Assembly: GCF_030718995.1 (NCBI RefSeq)
Contig: NZ_CP132204.1
Span: forward strand, 3,596,001 to 3,660,000
Direction: 5' to 3'
DNA from: Arthrobacter oryzae
GTDB lineage: Bacteria > Actinomycetota > Actinomycetes > Actinomycetales > Micrococcaceae
DNA length: 64,000 nucleotides
Positions within the stretch are counted from its first letter, which is position 1, and every line of letters begins with the position of its first letter. The notes beneath the pieces are model-generated. The model did not search any database. It saw only the letters and a list, made by a program, of their open reading frames with translations, and was not told where the DNA came from. Below, piece by piece: positions 26,784 through 36,596 of the stretch. Both the position numbers and the translations under genes were made by a program.

Positions 26784-27782
26784 ATGTCGACCACCACTAC
26801 AACTCCAGCCCCAGCTAATCCAACCACCCAGCGCTTCTCCCGTGAATGGTTCCAAAACCTAGCCATCCGCTACGCGATGGTCATCGTCATGCTGCTCGTG
26901 ATCGCCTTTTTCCTCTACCGCAGTGCGCGGTTCGGAACGGTCGATAACGTCACAACGATCCTCATCGCAGCAGCCCCGTTCGCTCTGATCGCCCTGGGGC
27001 AAACGCTCGTCATCCTCACCGGCGGCATCGACCTGTCCGTAGGCAGCGTCATCGCCGTCAGCGCAATGTCCGGCGCCCTGTTCGCCAAGTCCTTCCCGGA
27101 CCAGGTCTGGCTCTCAGTCCTCGTCGCAGTACTCGTCGGACTGATAGCCGGCAGCATCAACGGTGCAGTCATCTCACTGATCAACGTACCGCCCTTCATC
27201 GCCACACTGGGAATGCTGACCCTAGCCTCCGGACTGGCCTTCGTCGTCGGTAACGGCGCCCCCATCAACGGACTTCCAACAGCCTTCGGGCAAATCGCCA
27301 ATACCCAGATCCTGGGCCTGACCATCCCGGTTGTGCTCATGATCCTGGGCATCGTTGGCTTCGGGCTGATGATGCGCCGCACCACCTACGGGCTGAGGAT
27401 CTACGCCGTGGGCGGCAACAGGCTCGCCTCCGAGATCGCCGGCGTGAAAACCGGGCGCGTTCTCTTCAGCGTCTACGCCATCAGCGGCGCCCTGGCCGGC
27501 CTCTCCGGCATCATGCTCTCCTCCCGCGTCATCAGCGGCTCACCGAGCCTGGGCCAGGGCTACGAACTGGACGCCATCGCCGCCGTCGTCATCGGCGGGG
27601 CAAGCCTGATGGGCGGGCGCGGCACCATCTGGGGCACAGTCCTGGGCCTCCTGCTCATCCAAACCCTCAACAACGGCCTGGACATCCTCACCGTCCCCGC
27701 CTACTGGCAGGACGTCATCAAAGGCGTGCTCATCGTCACCGCAGTCGCGATCGACGTCTGGGCCAGCAAACGCCGAACCTGA
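26784..27782 (+). CDS. Sugar ABC transporter permease (RbsC type)
   Basis: A 332-residue CUT2 permease with about ten hydrophobic segments and the family motifs LTGGIDLSVGSVIAVSAM, PPFIATLGMLTLASGLA, YAVGGNRLASEIAGV and [20 protein letters not shown]. It forms a homodimeric channel with the preceding ATPase. Confidence 0.93.
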   Translation: MSTTTTTPAPANPTTQRFSREWFQNLAIRYAMVIVMLLVIAFFLYRSARFGTVDNVTTILIAAAPFALIALGQTLVILTGGIDLSVGSVIAVSAMSGALFAKSFPDQVWLSVLVAVLVGLIAGSINGAVISLINVPPFIATLGMLTLASGLAFVVGNGAPINGLPTAFGQIANTQILGLTIPVVLMILGIVGFGLMMRRTTYGLRIYAVGGNRLASEIAGVKTGRVLFSVYAISGALAGLSGIMLSSRVISGSPSLGQGYELDAIAAVVIGGASLMGGRGTIWGTVLGLLLIQTLNNGLDILTVPAYWQDVIKGVLIVTAVAIDVWASKRRT

Positions 27783-27833
27783 CCACCCGCTGCACCCGCC
27801 ACCAACAGGCAAGCCATAAGGAGAAACCAATCA

Positions 27834-28910
27834 ATGAAGATTAGCCAGCTTATTCGCCGCGGAACCGCCGTGGCCGCCACCGGAGCCCTCGCCTTGACCC
27901 TGGGAGCATGCGGCGCCGGAGACCCCAGTGCCCAGAACGCTGCCAGCGAAGGAGGCAAGAAGCCAGTACGAGTCGGCGTCAGCGTCTACAACATGTCCTC
28001 CTTCATCACCGCAGGGAAGGAAGGCATCGACCGGTACGCGAAAGAAAACAACATCGAAGTCCTCTGGAACTCAGCAAACAACGACGTCAGCACCCAGGCA
28101 AGCCAGATCGACCAGTACGTCAGCGCGAAGGTCGACGCCATCCTGATCGTCCCTGTCCAGCAGGACTCGCTCCAGCCGCAGGTAGCTGCAGCAAAGGCAG
28201 TCGATATTCCGATCCTGGACGTCAACGCCAGCCTAAAAAACCCTGACCTCTCAGGCAGCGTGCAACCCGACGATGTCGCAGCCGGCGCCCAGGAAGCCGA
28301 AATGATGATGAAGAAACTGGGCAACAAAGGCAAGGTCGTCATCCTCGAAGGACCACTCGGTCAATCCGCACAAATTGACCGCTACTCGGGTATCGAGTCC
28401 GTGCTGAAGAAGAACCCGGACGTCCAGGTGCTCGCCAAGGACACCGCCAACTGGAGTCGCGAAGAAGCGGTCAACAAAATGAAGAACTGGATCTCGGCCT
28501 TCGGAACCGAAATCGACGGAGTGATCGCCGAGAACGACGACATGGGCCTCGGTGCTCTCCAGGCCCTTCGCGAAGCCGGCATCACCAACGTCCCCATCGT
28601 CGGCATCGACGGCATCCAGGACGGACTCAACGCGGTAAAGAACGGAGACTTCATCGGCACCTCCCTCCAAAACGGCACAGTCGAACTGGCCGCAGGAGTC
28701 GCGGTCGCAGCCAAAATCGCCCGAGGCGAGGAAGTCAATAACCATGGCACGTACAAGATGGCTGCCATCACCAAAGACAACGTCGATGCCGCCCTTGACC
28801 ACGTAGTGAACAAGCGCGAAGTCTTCCTGAATGAGCTGACCAAGCTCATCGACAAGAATCTGGAGACCGGCAACCTCGCCTACGAGGGCTTGCCCGGCCA
28901 GGAGAAGTAG
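27834..28910 (+). CDS. Sugar-binding lipoprotein (RbsB/XylF type)
   Basis: A 358-residue periplasmic-binding protein. It has a lipoprotein signal with lipobox LGAC (Cys about 26), then a type I binding fold: [79 protein letters not shown] and VPIVGIDG. It completes the CUT2 importer. The last gene of the polyol/sugar operon, it is followed by a strong terminator. Confidence 0.92.
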   Translation: MKISQLIRRGTAVAATGALALTLGACGAGDPSAQNAASEGGKKPVRVGVSVYNMSSFITAGKEGIDRYAKENNIEVLWNSANNDVSTQASQIDQYVSAKVDAILIVPVQQDSLQPQVAAAKAVDIPILDVNASLKNPDLSGSVQPDDVAAGAQEAEMMMKKLGNKGKVVILEGPLGQSAQIDRYSGIESVLKKNPDVQVLAKDTANWSREEAVNKMKNWISAFGTEIDGVIAENDDMGLGALQALREAGITNVPIVGIDGIQDGLNAVKNGDFIGTSLQNGTVELAAGVAVAAKIARGEEVNNHGTYKMAAITKDNVDAALDHVVNKREVFLNELTKLIDKNLETGNLAYEGLPGQEK

Positions 28911-28955
28911 CAACGCTCCACGCGGCTCCCTCGCTTCTTGCCCTTACTCTAGGCA

Positions 28956-28995
28956 TTAGCTCCCACAGGTTTCGTTCGCAACCTGTGGGAGCTAA
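28956..28995. terminator. Perfect 16-bp terminator hairpin
   Basis: TTAGCTCCCACAGGTT (28956-28971) pairs perfectly with AACCTGTGGGAGCTAA (28980-28995) around an 8-base loop, 45 bp after the binding-protein stop. It ends the ABC operon. Confidence 0.85.
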
Positions 28996-29063
28996 CGGGG
29001 TTAAACCTCGGATAATCTGCAGCCTGGCAACCGCAGCCAACCCAGAACTCCCGGACCTACTTT

Positions 29064-29310
29064 GGAACGCCGATAACGGATATGCCGTCAACCGCTCGTG
29101 TGTAGTGACTGCCCCTGCTTCCTGACGACGACGCCGAGTTAGATCGGTCCATGGCTGGGGTCAATCCAGGTTTTCCACGGCTGGAAATTGGGAGCCGTTG
29201 GGGTAGCTCCCCAGCAGCAGTCGCGGTGGATAACCTATGGCGATTGTCCCCGGTTGTGGGCTGCGGTGCGTGCGAGCAGTCCGATATGTCAGGTTGGGGT
29301 GTACCTCAAT
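29064..29310 (+). repeat. Dispersed structured repeat, copy 1
   Basis: One of three clear copies of an intergenic repeat. It begins AACGCCGATAACGGATATGC and ends ATGTCAGGTTGGGGTGTACC. The core holds GTCCATGGCTGGGGTCAATC, a TTTTCCACGGC arm paired with GCGGTGGATAACC, and an inner GGGAGC/GCTCCC stem. This copy is about 55 bp shorter than copies 2 and 3 because a block before the right end is missing. Confidence 0.75.
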
Positions 29311-29435
29311 AGGGATCGCCGGCAGCCTCACGGATCTATATGGTTTTCGAAAAAAGGGATGAGGGGCGCCAGCAGGCATCACTGGGGGTTGTGGGGACTA
29401 TTCGAGTGCGGCCGAGTCGCCCTGCGGCGGAACCA

Positions 29436-30227
29436 TTACAGATGGTGATCGGAAACACCTGTTCGCCCCTTCTGCTGGTTTACGTTGAACGCTGCGCCGA
29501 CAATTCCCGCGTCATTCAGGAGAAGGGCCGGGACGATGGGTGTTCGGAGCTGCAGTTTAGGCAGGTAGTCACGCGCGCGTTGGGAGATACCACCTCCGAC
29601 AATGAAGAGTTCTGGTGACAGGAGGTGTTCCAGATGCAAAAAGTAGCGCTGCAGCAGGGAGCTATATTTGTCCCAGGAAAGGCCGTGTCGTTCGCGGGCG
29701 ACTGCGGACGCTCGCGCTTCTGCCTTGAAACCGTCGATTTCCAAATGGCCCAGCTCGGAGTTCGGAACAAGCTGCCCGTCCACGACGAATGCGGATCCGA
29801 TACCGGTGCCTAGGGTGATCATCAGGACACTGCCAGAAACCCCGGCACCGGCCCCGTAATGGGTTTCGGCAAGGCCGGCTGCATCGGCGTCGTTAACGAC
29901 CTCCACTGCTCGTCCCAGCCGGTTCGTCAAGAGCGCACTAATGTTCTGGTTCAACCAACTCTTGTCCATGTTTGCCGCAGACAGGACTATGCCTTGCTTG
30001 ATGATGCCAGGAAAGGTGACACCGATAGGGGAGTTGGCTGCCAGCTCGGAGGAGGCGGAGAGCTTATCGGCTATCAGGGCAACCGCTTCGGCAACAGGCC
30101 CTGTTGTAGCAGGCCGCGGGGTAGCGACGCAAAGAGGTTTGCCCAGGAGCGCACCACTTGCAAGGTCAACGACGCCGCCCTTAATTCCAGTGCCTCCGAT
30201 GTCGATGCCGATGAGCGGGGTTGTCAT
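29436..30227 (-). CDS. ppgK: ROK-family polyphosphate glucokinase
   Basis: A 263-residue kinase. An N-terminal phosphate loop IGIDIGGTGIKGGVVDL, VNDADAAGLAETHYGAG, the ITLGTGIGSAFVVDGQLVPN and SELGHLEIDG stretch, and the absence of the usual four-Cys zinc motif of bacterial ROK repressors and kinases all fit polyphosphate/ATP glucokinases. It would phosphorylate glucose to glucose-6-phosphate using polyphosphate or ATP. I choose the ATG at 30227, with GGAGAC upstream. It is a monocistronic-looking gene beside repeat copy 1, and a broken second ROK start lies 1.3 kb away. Confidence 0.82.
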   Translation of the reverse strand: MTTPLIGIDIGGTGIKGGVVDLASGALLGKPLCVATPRPATTGPVAEAVALIADKLSASSELAANSPIGVTFPGIIKQGIVLSAANMDKSWLNQNISALLTNRLGRAVEVVNDADAAGLAETHYGAGAGVSGSVLMITLGTGIGSAFVVDGQLVPNSELGHLEIDGFKAEARASAVARERHGLSWDKYSSLLQRYFLHLEHLLSPELFIVGGGISQRARDYLPKLQLRTPIVPALLLNDAGIVGAAFNVNQQKGRTGVSDHHL

Positions 30228-30457
30228 GTTGCAGGTCTCCATCCTTGCGGTCGAACTCTCTTTAGGGACAAGCGCGGCGTTTTGCCCTGCGGCAGAAGGA
30301 AGCAGGGACCGGTGAAATGATCAAAACCCCAAGCGCTGCCGAGCTAAAGGGGTCCACCAGGGGCCATGCTGCCGGACAAACTAAGGGGAAGTAGGGCCAA
30401 CGACGTGACCTGTCCCGCGACGCTCATAAGTTGTTCGAGATTTTTTTAAAGAAGGCG

Positions 30458-31348
30458 CTAGATCAAGGGCATTTCGGAAAGAATGGCACGCATATGCATC
30501 GCTTGTCGTGGAATGAATTCGGCTACGGTGAAACCGACGACCTCTACCGAATCTGCGACGTCTTGGATGATCCGGCGCAGGTCTGTTGCTTTAAGGCCGT
30601 GCGGCTCGGACCCCAGTCCCAGCATGTGCTCGTTTCCATCGATTGAGTCGACGTCGAAGTGGATTGCCACCTTGGTGCAGTTTGTGGACTGGAGCCATTC
30701 AAGCAGCGCCGTGCTGTTCTCAGAGAGCTCCTTGGGGCTGAACGAATGCAGGCCCCACTCGGCAATGTGGGGGTAATCGTCTTCTGTCCATGAGTGCAAA
30801 CCCACGAGGGCGACACGTTCAGCGTCGATGATCCCCGGCAGTAGTCCTGTAATTTCGGGATCACCTTTGCCAACGAGTGTTGAGACAGCCATGGCATGGT
30901 ATCCGTCGTACTCGCTATCAGAAGTGCCTACATCCGGATGCGCATCAATCCACACCACTGCAACGTCATCCCCGTACCGATTTGCAAGGTAGGAGAAGGG
31001 CGCGACGCTGACAGAGCATTCCCCGCCAAGCGTGGTGATCTGGTCGGGTTGCTGCTCGTTGATCAGCTTAAGCGCGCATGCAAGCTGGTCAACGAGTATT
31101 GGTTTTGCTTCGATGCCATCCTGTGTTTGCGTGCCCTCACCAGACATTGTTACTGGCACAACGACTGTGGGACCGTCGTGTGGGGGAAGCACAGCCTGGA
31201 GCACGGATGCCCCCAGTGCATATCCTCTGCGGGCAACTTCCAGTGGAAACTCGGACGCGTAGATCCTGATGGCATCCACGCCTCCGCCCTGCCATTGGGG
31301 CCATACGACACGAAGGTGTCTTCCGATGCTGCTTTTTGATGCGGCCAT
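30458..31348 (-). CDS. Arginase/agmatinase/formiminoglutamase-family protein
   Basis: A 296-residue ureohydrolase-fold protein. Metal-binding motifs are recognisable: TTLGGECSVSVAPFSYL (GG-C-S instead of GGDHS), AVVWIDAHPDVGT (D-H-D) and AIHFDVDSIDG (D-D). The Cys in place of the usual His of GGDHS and the wide divergence argue against assigning arginase itself. The upstream flank holds a ROK-kinase fragment. Members with this type of sequence are often annotated simply as arginase family. Confidence 0.8.
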   Translation of the reverse strand: MAASKSSIGRHLRVVWPQWQGGGVDAIRIYASEFPLEVARRGYALGASVLQAVLPPHDGPTVVVPVTMSGEGTQTQDGIEAKPILVDQLACALKLINEQQPDQITTLGGECSVSVAPFSYLANRYGDDVAVVWIDAHPDVGTSDSEYDGYHAMAVSTLVGKGDPEITGLLPGIIDAERVALVGLHSWTEDDYPHIAEWGLHSFSPKELSENSTALLEWLQSTNCTKVAIHFDVDSIDGNEHMLGLGSEPHGLKATDLRRIIQDVADSVEVVGFTVAEFIPRQAMHMRAILSEMPLI

Positions 31349-31392
31349 TGACGCTGCTCCTTGCTTGGTGGTTCGCTACGGACGAAGGGCCG

Positions 31393-31533
31393 CTACGAGC
31401 GCGCCTGGGAAGCGTCAACGGCAGGTTGATAGAACACGCGCGGCTCACCTAAGAGTGCGCCATGGTGCAGGTCGAGGACGCCCACTTTGATATCCGTGCA
31501 CCCGATGTCGACGCCGATAAGTATTGAGGTCAT
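31393..31533 (-). pseudogene. Truncated second ROK kinase (N-terminal 46 residues)
   Basis: A short frame encodes MTSILIGVDIGCTDIKVGVL, then DLHHGALLGEPRVFYQPAVD and a stop. It aligns with the first 40 residues of the glucokinase encoded at 30227 (IGIDIGGTGIKGGVVDL...GALLGKP), but the phosphate-loop GGTGIK is GCTDIK and the remaining ~220 residues are missing. It is a fossil of a duplicated or paralogous ROK gene. Confidence 0.65.
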
Positions 31534-31727
31534 TCGTGGATTCCTGTCGTAAGGGGGTTTTAATCTATGAACGGCGGCAGGCATGAGGAACAGGGGAACG
31601 TAGTGCTGGTCCTGCTGCTACGCGGGGGCAAGACCGACGGGCTTGAGACCACGTCTGGGCTGGCGGCACGGAGGAGCCCTGTGTGGCGGGCGGCGGCCCT
31701 CATGCACGGCAACGCGTGCATGGGCCG

Positions 31728-32612
31728 TTAAGCGGCAGCGACAGCGGCGGGCTGGGTCTGGGCGGCAACGGCGTTTACCAGTGCCCGTTCCAGGGGCCCA
31801 ATGTCGGTTCTCGCCGCCGCCATAACGCGCTCGGTGGGCGGCGGGTTGAGCACGATCTTTTGCAGGGAGCGCTCGTCCACGGCCCGGTCCGCGGTGGTGA
31901 AAGTGATCCCCAGCCCCGCCGCGACCATCGCCTCGGCAGCCTGGGCCGATGAGGCGGCAAGCGTGACGTCGTCAGCGAAGCGCCATCCATCGCTTATCGA
32001 GGCGAGGCGTTGGAGGGCGGGCGAGCCGACCCAGCCCTCGCCGAGGAGGTCCTCGGCGGAGACTTGGTCCCGGCCTGCGAGCCTGTGGTGAACGGGCACC
32101 AGGAGCATGTAGTCCACGTCGAAGGCGAGCATCAAGTCGCCGGGCCATTCTTTGAAGTCGACACCGAACCCGACATCGATGGTTCCCCGTTGGATTGCTT
32201 CACGCAGCAGCTGGCCGTTTTCATACTCCTGTACGCGGGCGCGCAATTGCGGGTGCTGTCCCCGCAGGGATCCCAGTGCTGCTGCAACCCGGGCGACATG
32301 CTCACTGTGCTGGATACCGACGGCGATTTCGGGGATCTCGGCGGCTGCGGCAGTGAGCGAAGCCAGTCTGGCGGTGGCAATTTCCCCTGAGAGGTGCCTG
32401 ACCTTGTCCAAGAACGCCTGACCTGCTGCCGTGGGGAAAGTTCCACTGGGAAGCCGGTCGAACAGCCGGACGCCGACTTCATCTTCAAGAGCAACGATCT
32501 GCTGTGACAGCGATGGCTGGGCCACGTGCATTTGTTTGGCAGCGAGGCAAATAGATCCGGCCATTTCGACGGCGAGGGCTGCATCGATCTGGCGGAGAGT
32601 TATTTTCTCCAT
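31728..32612 (-). CDS. LysR-family transcriptional regulator
   Basis: A 294-residue regulator. The N-terminal helix-turn-helix is LRQIDAALAVEMAGSICLAA, KQMHVAQPSLSQQIVALEDE, VGVRLFDRL; a LysR effector domain follows. It is divergent from the cyclase gene at 32720, the usual LysR arrangement, so it probably controls the cyclase/M24-like/ABC operon. Its leader contains CATAGGCATAGG repeats, and a second copy of that leader is found at 40686-40784. Confidence 0.9.
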   Translation of the reverse strand: MEKITLRQIDAALAVEMAGSICLAAKQMHVAQPSLSQQIVALEDEVGVRLFDRLPSGTFPTAAGQAFLDKVRHLSGEIATARLASLTAAAAEIPEIAVGIQHSEHVARVAAALGSLRGQHPQLRARVQEYENGQLLREAIQRGTIDVGFGVDFKEWPGDLMLAFDVDYMLLVPVHHRLAGRDQVSAEDLLGEGWVGSPALQRLASISDGWRFADDVTLAASSAQAAEAMVAAGLGITFTTADRAVDERSLQKIVLNPPPTERVMAAARTDIGPLERALVNAVAAQTQPAAVAAA

Positions 32613-32620
32613 AGAGAAAT

Positions 32621-32665
32621 CCTATGCCTATGCCCTTCAACCCTAATAGGTTCGCCCTATGCCCC
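32621..32665. promoter_or_regulatory. CCTATGCC-type repeats in the LysR/cyclase divergent promoter
   Basis: CCTATGCCTATGCCC (32621-32635), AATAGG (32645-32650) and CCTATGCCCC (32656-32665) give three related direct repeats between the divergent genes. They are the best candidates for the LysR binding sites. The same motif set, in inverted orientation, recurs at 40686-40757. Confidence 0.5.
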
Positions 32666-32719
32666 TAAGTGGGGATTGGTCTTTGATTCGGCGCCATACC
32701 CGAGCGCACGCTTGATGGC

Positions 32720-33487
32720 ATGACCATCCACAACGAACTGGACCTGCATCAGTCAGCGGCCGAAGCGCTGCGTGACACCCTCAACTCCTACCGCGTCGTC
32801 GACCTCAGCCGCGAACTGATCCAGGGAATCCCCACTTTCCCGACTCACCCCAAGTTCTTCCTGCTGCCCTTCCCGGCGATGAGCGACCCGGCCGAATTCA
32901 ACCAGCTCATCATGAGCGATCACTCCGGCACCCACGTCGACGTACCGGCTCACTTTGTGCCGGCCCACGACGATGACCGGCGCGTCTACACTCACGAGAT
33001 TCCGGTGACCGGCCTGATGGGTCGTGCCGTGAAGTTAAGCTTCGGCCCATACGAACCCACCAGCTACAACATCGGCCTGGACGAGATCATCGAGTGGGAA
33101 GCGCAGAACGTCGCGATCGAAGCCGACGACATCGTCCTGTTCGATACGAAGTGGGAGCACCGCTGGTCGCTTGTTCCCGAAGGCTTCGACTACCTGCGCG
33201 GCTGGCCGGGAATCACTGGTGAAGCAGCCAAATACCTCCGCGAAAAAGGCGTCAAGGCGGTTGGCATCGACTGCATCAGCATCGACCCGGGTGACAAGTC
33301 TGGCGACGGCCTGCGTGCGCACTACGAACTGCTGCCCCATGGAGTGCTCATCATGGAGAACCTCTGCAACCTGGTCGAGGTCCCCACTGTCAGCTACTTC
33401 ATGGCACTTCCCCTGCGACTGACTGGCGGCACCGGCTCTCCGCTCCGTGCCATCAGCCTGATCCCGAACGGCGGTGTCAACCAGTGA
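32720..33487 (+). CDS. Cyclase / kynurenine-formamidase-like metal hydrolase
   Basis: A 255-residue member of the cyclase (formamidase/isatin hydrolase) family, with VVDLSRELIQGIPTFPTHP near the N-terminus and the metal motif DHSGTHVDVPAHF (HxGTHxDxPxHF). Later motifs VLFDTKWEHRW and VGIDCISIDPG also fit. These enzymes hydrolyse amide or lactone-like bonds; the substrate here is unknown. It is the first gene after the LysR divergent promoter and its stop overlaps the next start. Confidence 0.85.
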   Translation: MTIHNELDLHQSAAEALRDTLNSYRVVDLSRELIQGIPTFPTHPKFFLLPFPAMSDPAEFNQLIMSDHSGTHVDVPAHFVPAHDDDRRVYTHEIPVTGLMGRAVKLSFGPYEPTSYNIGLDEIIEWEAQNVAIEADDIVLFDTKWEHRWSLVPEGFDYLRGWPGITGEAAKYLREKGVKAVGIDCISIDPGDKSGDGLRAHYELLPHGVLIMENLCNLVEVPTVSYFMALPLRLTGGTGSPLRAISLIPNGGVNQ

Positions 33488-34860
33488 CCCGCGACGTCTC
33501 CTTCAAGGAAGTCCAACTGCCCGAACTCGCCGTCCTCGAAGACGAGCCGGTCTTGCCCCGCAACGTTTACGAGCAACGGTGGGCACGGCTCCGGGAACGC
33601 ATGGAGCAAACCGGCCTTGGCACCGTCGTTGTCTACGCCGACCGGGAACACCCCGCCGGTTCGCTCTACCTGACCGGGTTCGACCCGCGGTTTGAAGAAG
33701 CCGTCGTCGTCGTTGGACTCGGTGGCCCGGTCGCTGTCATCGCCGGCAACGAATCCCTGTCCATGGTTACCGACCGCGGACTGGACCTGAAGGGCGTGCT
33801 ATGCCAGTCGTTGAGCCTGCCCGGTCAGAAGCGTCAAACCCAGCGCAGACTGTCCGACGCTCTCGCAGAAGCCGGGGTTGATGCGTCGCGTCCCGTTGGC
33901 CTGGTCGGGTGGCGCTCCATTCCCCAGGACGACGTCCAGGGGTCTGAGCCGGCGTTCGCCGTACCCCACTTTGTCCTGCAGGAGCTGCGCCATGTTGCCG
34001 CTTCCGGCGTTGTGGACGCCAGTGACCTGCTGGGCAGCAGCGACGGGCTGCGTGCCACAAACGACGTTCACCAGCTGGCGCTGAATGAGCATCGGTCCAC
34101 CCGCGCGTCCGGGCATGTGTGGCGGGCGATTGAAGCCCTCCGGCCCGGCATCAGTGAATTGGAGCTCTCCGTTCTTATGGGGCTTACCGGGCTTCCACTG
34201 GCGGCTCACGTCATGCTGGCCACCGGCGCCGACCGGGTCAACGGGCTCTACAGCCCTTCCGGCCGGGTAATCGGCCGCGGCGACAGGCTCTCCACGGCAG
34301 TCGGCCTGCAGGGCGGGCTAGCCTCCCGTGCCGGCATCGTGGCAGAAATCGGTGATGAGGAACTCAGCGAAGAACAGCGAGAGTTTGTCCGCGGCTACTG
34401 GTTGGCTGTTGCGACCTGGTACGAATCCCTGGCGATCGGGGCCTCCACGGGTGACATCGCAGAGAAGGTCACCAAAGTCCTGGCGACGGCAAACATCGAA
34501 CCGCTGCTGAACCCCGGTCACCTGCAGCACGTCGATGAGTGGCTCGACAGCCCGTTCGCTATCGGCAACGATCACCGGATCCACTCGGGCATGTCACTGC
34601 AGGCCGACATCATCCCGGTCGGGTCCGACCCCGGCATGTTCGCGAACGTCGAAGACGCTCTCGCCATTGCAGACGAAGCGCTGCGTGCAGAGTTCGCCGA
34701 ACTCTACCCGGCAGCCTGGGAACGTGTGCAGCAGCGCCGCGCCTGGATGGAGCAGGCGCTCGGCATCCACCTCGCCGAGGAAGTACTCCCGTTCTGCGAC
34801 CGGCCCGCAGCGCTCCCCCCGGGACTGCTCAGCCCCACTTTTGTCGCGACACTTACCTGA
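33484..34860 (+). CDS. M24 (pita-bread fold) peptidase-like protein, metal site degenerate
   Basis: A 458-residue protein with the two-domain layout of creatinase and Xaa-Pro peptidases: an N-terminal domain with [20 protein letters not shown], and a C-terminal pita-bread part from about residue 200 ([29 protein letters not shown]). The usual D-D-H-E-E metal ligands are not where expected: the region that should read D-G-----DITRT reads [17 protein letters not shown]. One His remains in [10 protein letters not shown]. It may be a non-metal hydrolase or a binding protein. It starts with GTG overlapping the cyclase stop. Confidence 0.65.
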   Translation: MTRDVSFKEVQLPELAVLEDEPVLPRNVYEQRWARLRERMEQTGLGTVVVYADREHPAGSLYLTGFDPRFEEAVVVVGLGGPVAVIAGNESLSMVTDRGLDLKGVLCQSLSLPGQKRQTQRRLSDALAEAGVDASRPVGLVGWRSIPQDDVQGSEPAFAVPHFVLQELRHVAASGVVDASDLLGSSDGLRATNDVHQLALNEHRSTRASGHVWRAIEALRPGISELELSVLMGLTGLPLAAHVMLATGADRVNGLYSPSGRVIGRGDRLSTAVGLQGGLASRAGIVAEIGDEELSEEQREFVRGYWLAVATWYESLAIGASTGDIAEKVTKVLATANIEPLLNPGHLQHVDEWLDSPFAIGNDHRIHSGMSLQADIIPVGSDPGMFANVEDALAIADEALRAEFAELYPAAWERVQQRRAWMEQALGIHLAEEVLPFCDRPAALPPGLLSPTFVATLT

Positions 34861-35024
34861 GAAACCACCGGATCGGGTGCCGCCACAGGTGGCCGTCAGC
34901 CCCGCTGGCGGCCACAGCACCGCACCTCTCCGTCCCATGGGCGGTCGGCACCCCTTCCGAGGCGACCTCGCACTGTTCAAGGGCTTCGACACCTGCTTTG
35001 CCCCTACCCCGAAAGGGAAAAGGA

Positions 35025-36596
35025 ATGCCAATGGCACCACAACCAGTCATCCTCGAGATGCGCGCGATCACCAAGGAATTTCCCGGGGTGAAGGCGCTTG
35101 AGGATGTTTCCCTCACGGTTCGAGCCAACGAGATCCACGCGATCTGCGGCGAAAACGGTGCCGGGAAGTCCACCCTTATGAAAGTTCTCTCCGGCGTATA
35201 CCCGCACGGGAGTTACACAGGAGACATCGTCTATCAGGACGAAATCATGCGGTTCAAGGACATCAAGTCCAGTGAGCAGCACGGGATCGTCATCATCCAT
35301 CAGGAACTCGCCCTCATCCCCGAACTGTCGATCACCGAGAACATCTTCCTCGGCAACGAACCCGGCCGCAACGGGTTCATCAGCTGGAGCGAAGCCCGGC
35401 GGCGCGGCGTCGAGCTGCTCGCCAGGGTTGGGCTCGCCGATGACCCGGACACTCAGATCAAGAGCATCGGCGTCGGCAAGCAGCAGTTGGTCGAGATCGC
35501 CAAGGCTCTCAACAAGAACGTCAAACTCCTGATCCTCGACGAGCCTACGGCGGCACTCAATGAAGCGGAGTCCGCGCACCTGCTCGACCTCATCGTCGGG
35601 CTCAAACACAAGGGCGTCAGCTCCATCATCATCAGCCACAAGCTCAACGAGATCGAGAAGGTCTCCGACCAGATCACTATTATCCGCGACGGACACAGCA
35701 TCGAAACCCTCGACGTCAAGGCGGACGGAGTCGACGAAGACCGCATTATCCGCGGGATGGTCGGCCGCACCCTCGAAAGCCGTTTCCCCGAACGTACCCC
35801 GAACATCGGTGACACGTTCTTCGAAGTGCGCAACTGGGTCGTCCAGCACCCGCAGGTCTCTGAGCGGCTTGTCGTGAAAAACTCCAGCTTCTCCGTCCGC
35901 CGCGGCGAGATCGTCGGCTTCGCCGGTCTCATGGGGGCGGGCCGGACGGAGCTCGTGATGAGCATCTTCGGCCGATCGTACGGCAACTTTGTCTCGGGGG
36001 AGATCCACAAAGACGGCCGTCAGATCCAGGTGCGCAACGTCTCCGAGGCGATCGACAACGGCCTGGCCTACGTCTCCGAGGACCGCAAGGTGCTTGGACT
36101 GAACCTGCTCAACGACATCAAGGAATCGGTAGTATCCGCCAAGCTGAGCAAGATCGCCAGCCGGGGTGTCGTGAGCAACCACAAACAGCAGGCGGTCGCC
36201 GAAACGTACCGCAAGAATCTCCGCATCAAGTCCCCGGATGTCCACCGAAACGTCGGAACCCTCTCGGGCGGCAACCAGCAAAAGGTGGTTCTGGCCAAGT
36301 GGATGTTCACCGACCCGGACATCCTGATCCTGGACGAGCCCACCCGCGGCATCGATGTCGGCGCCAAGTTTGAGATTTACGCCATCATCCAGGAACTCGC
36401 GGCCCAGGGGAAAGGCATCATCCTCATCTCCTCCGAGCTCCCCGAACTCCTCGGAATCTCCGACCGCATCTACACCATCTTCGAAGGTCAGATCACCAAC
36501 GAACTCGCCATCAGCGAAGCAACCCCCGAGACGCTCCTGAAGAGCATGACATCCGCCAGCAAGAAGCCAGCCACGAAGGACGTGACCCGATCATGA
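35025..36596 (+). CDS. mmsA: Multiple-monosaccharide ABC transporter ATPase (mmsA/gguA type)
   Basis: An approximately 523-residue tandem ATPase. NBD1 has [21 protein letters not shown] (the PHG insertion with SYTGDI is typical of the GguA branch), [14 protein letters not shown] and [14 protein letters not shown]2 has [43 protein letters not shown] and [13 protein letters not shown]. Start ATG 35025 follows AAAGGG. With the next two genes it forms a full CUT2 importer of the ChvE/GguAB type, which takes up several monosaccharides in other bacteria. Confidence 0.88.
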   Translation: MPMAPQPVILEMRAITKEFPGVKALEDVSLTVRANEIHAICGENGAGKSTLMKVLSGVYPHGSYTGDIVYQDEIMRFKDIKSSEQHGIVIIHQELALIPELSITENIFLGNEPGRNGFISWSEARRRGVELLARVGLADDPDTQIKSIGVGKQQLVEIAKALNKNVKLLILDEPTAALNEAESAHLLDLIVGLKHKGVSSIIISHKLNEIEKVSDQITIIRDGHSIETLDVKADGVDEDRIIRGMVGRTLESRFPERTPNIGDTFFEVRNWVVQHPQVSERLVVKNSSFSVRRGEIVGFAGLMGAGRTELVMSIFGRSYGNFVSGEIHKDGRQIQVRNVSEAIDNGLAYVSEDRKVLGLNLLNDIKESVVSAKLSKIASRGVVSNHKQQAVAETYRKNLRIKSPDVHRNVGTLSGGNQQKVVLAKWMFTDPDILILDEPTRGIDVGAKFEIYAIIQELAAQGKGIILISSELPELLGISDRIYTIFEGQITNELAISEATPETLLKSMTSASKKPATKDVTRS

